The notes under the pieces: generated by a model
Database searches by the model: none
Seen by the model: only the letters and a program-made list of their open reading frames with translations
What the model was told of the DNA's origin: nothing
Assembly: GCF_954871325.1 (NCBI RefSeq)
Contig: NC_088779.1
Span: 4,466,846 to 4,530,845 of the forward strand
Direction: 5' to 3'
DNA: 64,000 bases
Origin: Gordionus sp. m RMFG-2023
Lineage: Eukaryota; Nematomorpha; Gordioida; Chordodea; Parachordodidae
Position numbers and translations under genes: made by a program
Part shown: positions 58,396 to 64,000 of the stretch, piece after piece
How positions within the stretch are numbered: the stretch's first letter is position 1
Layout: the number at the start of each line of letters is the position of its first letter

Positions 58396-59352
58396 GCACA
58401 CAATTTCTATATATATGTCCAAATTCTCCACATGCATAACATCTTATATTTTGCATATTAATCTTTGGACGATTAAATCTATTTGGAAAAAAATTTTCTT
58501 TTTCCCAATTTTCCTTTTCATTTCTCTGCAAGTTCATTGACGTATTCTTTAAAATGATCGTATTCCTTTTCATTTCTTCGATCATCTCTTTTGAAATCCC
58601 TTTCATTATACCATCTCTCACAATTTTCTCCATAACTATAATAATTTCGTTTATTATCTCTCATTCCATTTTCATCTTTAATCTCTATTTCTCTTTTATT
58701 ATCAATATCTTTTCGTTCCTCTCCCGATCTAATAATATTGATACTTTTCCTCATTCCTTCTATCATATTTACATTTAACATTTTCCATATTTCATCCTTT
58801 AAATTTAACATCTCTTCCGTAATTCATTCATTTTCATTAACGTTTTTTACTACCCCTTTTTCAATTTCATTATTTTTCATTTCAATTTCCTCCGTAATTT
58901 TTATTCTATCTCTTTCTATAACTCTTTTTATTTTTTTCCGATGTATCATAATACCAATTATCCATAAACATATCACTACTACAGCTATAATACAATTACT
59001 CTGTGGAACCATTTCCACATACTTTTGAGTTTTTATACTTCTTTTATGATTAAAAATTTATTCTTTATTCACAAATTTATAAAAAATTTATTAAAACTTT
59101 TATTATAAATATATCAACATTGCTAAAAGTTAAACAATATATTAAACCTAATATAATTAATAATATCAAAATTATATAAATGCACATCATTTTATATATT
59201 CCAAAAATTTTTACCTTTTATCTTTAAGAATTTTTTTTTTTTATTTAAACGTGATTATATATTTTATTAGTACACTGCGTCCTCTCCCCAGATATCTTGT
59301 CCGTTAGTTAAATAAAAATTAAACGGCACCACTTTTGTCGACTTACTTTTGT

Positions 59353-59500
59353 AGTCTTACGGAAAACATAACTAAAAAAAAAACCTTTATTCTTTTTTTT
59401 CTGAAAATCAAAAATATGAAAAAAAATAAATTACAATCTTCGAATCGTAAAAAACATTATTATTATTTTTTAAATAAAATACAAAAATATCTTTGACCTC
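59353..59500. repeat. Direct repeat B2 flanking the gag-like remnant
   Basis: Matches B1 up to TTGACCTC, where the 501-bp element interrupts. TTGACCTCATTTCTTTTTC resumes at 60002. Confidence 0.85.
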
Positions 59501-60001
59501 CATCGTCTACATGACAGGATTTTCACTGGATGCAAACCCCCTTTAAAAACCTTTGCCTACCCCCCTTAAAATTTACTCCACCTTCGGCGGCGGTGTCTCT
59601 TTTTTATTATTTTCACCTATTTATTTATTGATACTCTCTTCAAAGAATTTATTTATTAGATAATAAATTCAAATAAAACCTACATTATTTACAATGAATC
59701 AATTATTATGGCATTACGAGCTTGCTGAAATATCTAAACCTTTTGAATTACATTTAAAAGGATAGTTTATTTGGAAAACAATGTGTATGATTGTTTGCAA
59801 TATATAGATTTGGTCGATGAATTGCATTATAATAATACTATAATAAAAGTATCAATTTTTATTTTGTCTTATTTCATCTCAAAATTTAATAGATAACCTC
59901 CCAAAAAATTTATCCTATCCCCATTAAAGCAGCTTACCCCCTACCCTCTCAAAAAAATAGGATGCAAACTGTTCCTACCCCTCCCGCCCATGTAGACGCT
60001 G
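59501..60001. mobile_element. 501-bp DNA transposon inserted in the LTR fossil, exact 8-bp duplication
   Basis: The ends CATCGTCTACATG and, inverted, CAGCGTCTACATG match at 11 of 13 positions. TTGACCTC flanks it exactly (59493-59500, 60002-60009), and the uninterrupted target is preserved in repeat B1 (58375-58390), which proves the insertion. No transposase seen. The 8-bp duplication points to hAT or a similar superfamily. Confidence 0.88.
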
Positions 60002-60059
60002 TTGACCTCATTTCTTTTTCATATAAAAATACAATATATCCTTGACATACTACAACACG

Positions 60060-62010
60060 CCTCCCTTAACAAAAATCCTAGCCGGGTGCTAAGGATACTC
60101 GTCCAATAAACAAAAATGAAGGAAACAAATGTAAATGTGAAACCTAGGGCGTTCCATCCAAGCGACGCGCAGGGTGTAGACTAGAGGTCTGCATTGGGCT
60201 GGGTTTCGGCCCCGTCCATCTAGCGGGTAAAAAATTTAAAACTATGGGCGGGCGGGTTAAGGAAATTTAAAATTTTTGTTCAAAAACATACTAAAAAAAA
60301 ATAATTGTTTAAATGATCTATAACAATATTTCTTTTTTTTTATTGTAACCAATCGTTTTTTTTTTCTTAAGTGAAGAACATTTACCTAACTATATTTATG
60401 TAATAAACACAACAATAAAACTTTTTTGTTAAGAATAAATAAACATTTTTGTCTATTAAAAATTTCCTTTTATGGGAATGTAATAAAACTTTTCTAGTGC
60501 TTCTTCCGAACGCGGATTTAGCATTACTGGAAGATTTTTAGAACAAGGAAGAACGTGTTCGAATCCAGAAAATGTCGATTCATTATTTTTTTTTTGCATT
60601 ATAATTACATATAATATTAATTTTACATTTATATTTTTTTCATAAATATTCAATTTGATTAAATAAATTGTCCATAATTTACATTGATTATTTTTTATAC
60701 TTATATTAATTTCCTTAAATTGTAAACTTTTTATAAAAGGTGTAATGCTGAAATATTTTTATTAGATGCTTAAAAAAATGAAAGAATGACCTTAATTAAA
60801 TTTTATTAGCGGGCTTGGGTTAAAAATTTTTTATAAATAATGGGCCGGCGAGTAAAAATTTTTAGACCAATGGGCGGGCGGGCGGGCGGGTAACGAATTT
60901 TAGAAAAATGGGCGGGGCGGGCGAATATATAATTTTTTGAAAACTATGGGCGGGGGGGGGGAGGTTAAATTTTTTTTAAAACATTGGATGGGCGGACCTC
61001 TAGTGTAGACCTCCATCCTGTTGAAAGTAAAATAAAGGTCAAAGCAAAGAAGACAAGGTAAGCAGACGAGAGAAATGGCATCAATGTTGAACAAGAGAAA
61101 AGTTGATATAACGTGCATACAAGAGACGAAGTGGAAAGGTCAGAAGACTTTAATGATTGGAGATGGGTATAAATTTTACAATAATGTAATTGTAAGCAAT
61201 TGGAAGGTGTCGGCATCATCCTCAGTCAAGATCTAACCTCCTCAGTGGTAGAAGTCAACAGGATCTTGATAGACTAATGAAAATAAAACTCTGCATTGGT
61301 TTGGTCAATCAATACTACACATCCTTTCAGTATAAGCTCCTCAAACGGGTTGCAAAGCAGAGGAGAAAGATGACTTTAGAGCTATCCTGGGTGAAGCTGT
61401 AATGGAAATCCCTAAGGATGACGTCATAATAGGTGGAGACTTAAATGCGCATTTAGGAAAAGTATGCCACTCAAGATAAAACTTGAACCATACATCAAAT
61501 GGGGTAGATTAAAATCAATGACAGGTGCCTTTGCAATTAATGCAAACTTCTTCACAAGTCAGTGAAAAAATGTGAATAGACCTTTCGTCCAGATTAATAG
61601 ACACTGCCAAATCGACATGGTTGTCAAATAAAGAGGTACAAACCACCATACAGAGCCCTATATAAAATATAGTACAAATCTAAAAACCCAGATGACAAGA
61701 CAAATTACAAAAAATCCAAGAGAATAGCTACAAAGGCGGTGGCTAGGGCCAAAGCAATGGCATACGATGATATGTATGAAGAAGCGCAAAATAAATTATA
61801 TAGATTAGCCAAACACCGAGAAAAAAATTCTAGGGATATAAACGGAGCTCCGAAAGTAATCAAAAATAAAGATGGGAAATTGATGATAAAGGAAAAGAAA
61901 TAAGGAATATATGGAAAGAATATTTTTAGGAACTTCTCAACTTTAATCCCCACATACTACATTTAGATAAAGACTCCCCATGTCAAAACCTTATACAGCC
62001 AATAACAGAA
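60060..62010 (+). mobile_element. RTE-like LINE fragment, split by a hAT-type insertion
   Basis: The 5' part (about 60060-60181) and the rest (61003-62010) flank an 821-bp insertion. The second part reads in pieces as the endonuclease of RTE-type non-LTR elements: MASMLNKRKVDITCIQETKW from 61075 (QETKW motif), EIPKDDVIIGGDLNAHLGK near 61409-61461 (GDxNAH catalytic motif), then the pre-RT region KAVARAKAMAYDDMYEEAQ, LYRLAKHREKNSRDI at 61731-61841. Stops (for example after KEKK at about 61901) and frameshifts break it. No reverse transcriptase follows, so it is truncated at the 3' side too. Confidence 0.82.
60182..61002. mobile_element. 821-bp hAT-type element with GGGCGGG blocks, exact 8-bp duplication
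   Basis: It starts TAGAGGTCTGCATTGGGC and ends GGGCGGACCTCTA. GTGTAGAC flanks it exactly (60174-60181, 61003-61010). GGGCGGGCGGG blocks at both ends surround an AT-rich interior. TAGAG fits the hAT YARNG terminus. A related, inverted copy is at 7491-7830. It splits the LINE. Confidence 0.9.
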
Positions 62011-62179
62011 CTGTCGTCGCGTCCTATTTGTAAATAATTCCATGTTTATTTATACCAAAACGCCTATCAAAAGTTAACATTTTATGATTGGTTTAAAAAG
62101 AAGAAAATTTTCAATTTTTTTATAAAAATTTCACATTTTTTTTATAAAGAAAATTATTATTAAATTTTTGAATAAAATT

Positions 62180-62300
62180 TCTTAAATTTATTATTGAATA
62201 TTTTGAAATTATTGTAAAATTTCTTAAAATTATTATTATATATTTTGAAATTATTATAAAATTTCTCAAGATTATTATTGAATAATAAAATTTCTGGATT
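62180..62300 (+). repeat. Short tandem repeat, about 55-bp unit
   Basis: ATTTTGAAATTATT-TAAAATTTCT with ATTATTATTGAATA linkers is repeated two to three times. Confidence 0.6.
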
Positions 62301-62439
62301 ATGATTAGAATATATCTATCAAGATTAAAGTAATTGAATAATTATCTAATTGATTAAGTTCTAAGTTCTCATTATTAAGTATTAGTTTTTTTTTAGCACG
62401 CCCCAATTTGATTTTGAATTTTCGAAAAAACGACCCCCA

Positions 62440-62645
62440 GGCACTAATAAAGGTTTTCGAGTTTTTCTCCCACCGATAGATCTAACTCCAAGTAACTCTC
62501 AGTTGCCATTTACTTTAAAAAGATGCCAGTTTCCTATAATTCCCGCTTTTGTGATTACAATAAATAAAAGTCAAGGACAAACTTTTGAACATGTAGACTA
62601 ATTTTTCCCTTAGCCCATCTTTGCCCATGGGTAACTAATAATATG
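62440..62645 (+). pseudogene. Helitron (PIF1-like) helicase C-terminal fragment
   Basis: One frame reads GTNKGFRVFLPPIDLTPSNS, then LPFTLKRCQFPIIPAFVITI and NKSQGQTFEHV, then a broken continuation ending FAHG. The family pattern is RxxFPxRxAFAMTINKSQGQTxxxVGxxLPxPxFxHGQLYVAxSR of Helitron RepHel helicases (motifs V/VI). Three in-frame stops (TAA at about 62599, then TAG and TAA) show it is dead. The N-terminal Rep and early helicase motifs are absent. Confidence 0.85.
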
Positions 62646-62810
62646 AAAATCATTATTTTGCCATCAAAATTACAAGGAAAAATTTTAAAAAATGATAAAA
62701 CATTCAGACAAAATATCGTATATAATGAATTCTTGAATTGATAATTTGTAAGAAATTTAAAATAGTCACCAATTGCTGTTATTCACAATCAAATTACCAA
62801 CTTATGTTAT

Positions 62811-63545
62811 TCAGCATCATCATCATCAACAACAGTAGATTCTAATTTATATTTACACGCTTTATTTCAGTTTATTTATAGCAAGCTACGAACAAGGAAT
62901 CAAAAATAACACCACCTAGAGCAAAGAAAGCTTCTTCACAATCAAAGACACGACTTCATCATCAACAACAGTAGATTCTAATTTATATTTACACGCTTTA
63001 TTTCAGTTTATTTATAGCAAGCTACGAACAAGGAATCAAAAATAACACCACATAGAGCAAAGAAAGCTTCTTCACCATCAAAGACACGACTTCATCATCA
63101 ACAACAGTAGATTCTAATTTATATTTACACGCTTTATTTCAGTTTATTTATAGCAAGCTACGAACAAGGAATCAAAAATAACACCACCTAGAGCAAAGAA
63201 AGCTTCTTCACCTTCAAAGACACGACTTCATCATCAACAACAGTAGATTCTATTTTATAATTTATATTTACACGCTTTATTTCAGTTTATTTATAGCAAG
63301 CTACGAACAAGGAATCAAAAATAACACCACATAGAGCAAAGAAAGCTTCTTCACCATCAAAGACACGACTTCATCATCAACAACAGTAGATTCTATTTTA
63401 TAATTTATATTTACACGCTTTATTTCAGTTTATTTATGGCAAGCTACGAGCAAAGAATCAAAAATAACACCACATAGAGCAAAGAAAGCTTCTCCACTCT
63501 CAAAGACAGGACACCATCTTCATCATCAACAACAGCAGACAAAAA
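62811..63545 (+). repeat. Minisatellite, 136-149-bp units, five and a half copies
   Basis: CATCAACAACAG anchors occur at 62824, 62960, 63096, 63232, 63375 and 63524, giving spacings of 136, 136, 136, 143 and 149 bp. Units contain GATTCTAATTTATATTTACA, GCAAGCTACGAACAAGGAAT and ACACCACCTAGAGCAAAGAA. Units 4-5 share an ATTTTATAATTT insertion, showing local duplication order. It starts 165 bp after the Helitron fragment. Confidence 0.95.
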
Positions 63546-64000
63546 TGAATATTTAGCAATTAATATTACTAGCAAATTTGGTCGATCGAATATTTGGTAG
63601 TTCGGTTTTGAGCTAGGCATACGGTCAAATCATAATATTTTCAATAACACCTAAATGTACACGTATAAACCAAAATTGAAGAGACTTTGATCAATAACGC
63701 CAGCAATATTTGCTTTACAACTTTTCTATTATTTTTCGATTCTAAATCTACTCATTAATTAAATGTCAAACCTTTTTTTAAAAAAATTAGGTTTTTCACA
63801 TGTATTTTCACCCAAATATAAAAAAAAGCGATAACCAATAATCATGCTGGTTAAGATGATATTTTTATATTTATGCATTTTACGCCCTCTTTCGAATATA
63901 TATATGTCAAATTTTAAGAATGTAAAATAAAATTTGAGTTGTAATAAGCTAGTAAATTTATTATTTTTTTCCAATAATATTAAAAATAGAATTATAAATT
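63546..64000. other. AT-rich stretch without recognised content
   Basis: No gene or element recognised. The minus frame at 63759-63974 has no recognisable features. Confidence 0.4.

Larger units (their letters stand above)
54700..59500 (-). mobile_element. LTR retroelement fossil, Ty3/gypsy type
   Basis: Reading on the minus strand from the right: a Lys/Glu/Asn-rich gag-like region ending in a CCHC zinc knuckle (CYACGEFGHIYRNC, about 58460-58400), and an integrase core at about 57379-56921 with the zinc-binding CDTC pair, HIDFA and the TAPHHQQSNGQCER segment typical of gypsy-type integrases. Protease, reverse transcriptase and RNase H were not recognised between them. Two long direct repeats lie at about 54700-55330 and 57720-58150, and a second pair at 58258-58395 and 59353-59500. 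The element is broken, with several interruptions and a missing middle. The order of repeats and genes suggests internal rearrangement, or two related copies merged. Age looks considerable but uneven. Confidence 0.7.

Noticed and set aside
62811-63545. Regular array resembling CRISPR or a coding repeat
   Set aside because: Whole 136-149-bp units repeat without unique spacers, the host is eukaryotic, and stops occur in each unit.

Overview
The window comes from a very AT-rich, repeat-dense metazoan nuclear genome, most likely an invertebrate. The evidence is one GT-AG spliced gene of clear animal type with 11 exons over 14.4 kb, long purine/pyrimidine microsatellites, and many nested DNA transposons, LINE and LTR relics. 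I cannot name the species. I saw no tRNA, rRNA or CRISPR array, and no prokaryotic gene organisation.

Genes. (1) The left edge (2202 down to 243, minus strand) is the 5' coding exon of a large protein that is disordered and rich in His, Tyr, Asn and Ser. It has three sumoylation-type motifs, so it is probably a transcriptional regulator; the rest of the gene lies outside the window. (2) Positions 38627-53047 (plus strand) hold a complete D-2-hydroxyacid dehydrogenase (glyoxylate/hydroxypyruvate reductase-like). I assembled it exon by exon; all intron phases agree and the product is 335 aa with the Rossmann glycines and the Arg-Glu-His active site. (3) Two weaker candidates are a two-exon small secreted protein (13204-12861, minus) and an isolated fibronectin-III-like exon (36797-36528, minus).

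Mobile DNA. At least 13 copies of one palindromic hAT-type MITE (ends TAGTGTTGTTAAA, 8-bp target duplications) are scattered from 8 to 52 kb. A second, GC-rich MITE family (ends CAGAGACCTGCA, GGCCCGG blocks) occurs about nine times. A degenerate but end-to-end hAT transposon (15716-17610) sits inside a third, GAACC-rich repeat and itself carries a GC-rich MITE. Intron 8 of the dehydrogenase holds a 5.4-kb foldback element (43553-48938) whose inverted arms are arrays of a 15-bp unit and which is flanked by an exact 9-bp duplication. The right end (54.7-63.5 kb) is a graveyard: a broken Ty3/gypsy-type LTR element with a 501-bp insertion, an RTE-like LINE interrupted by an 821-bp hAT-type element, a Helitron helicase fragment and a 136-bp minisatellite.

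Microsatellites (GAAA, GGAA, CCTTT, CTCTT) account for most long open frames outside the genes. Some of these tracts have grown inside MITE copies.
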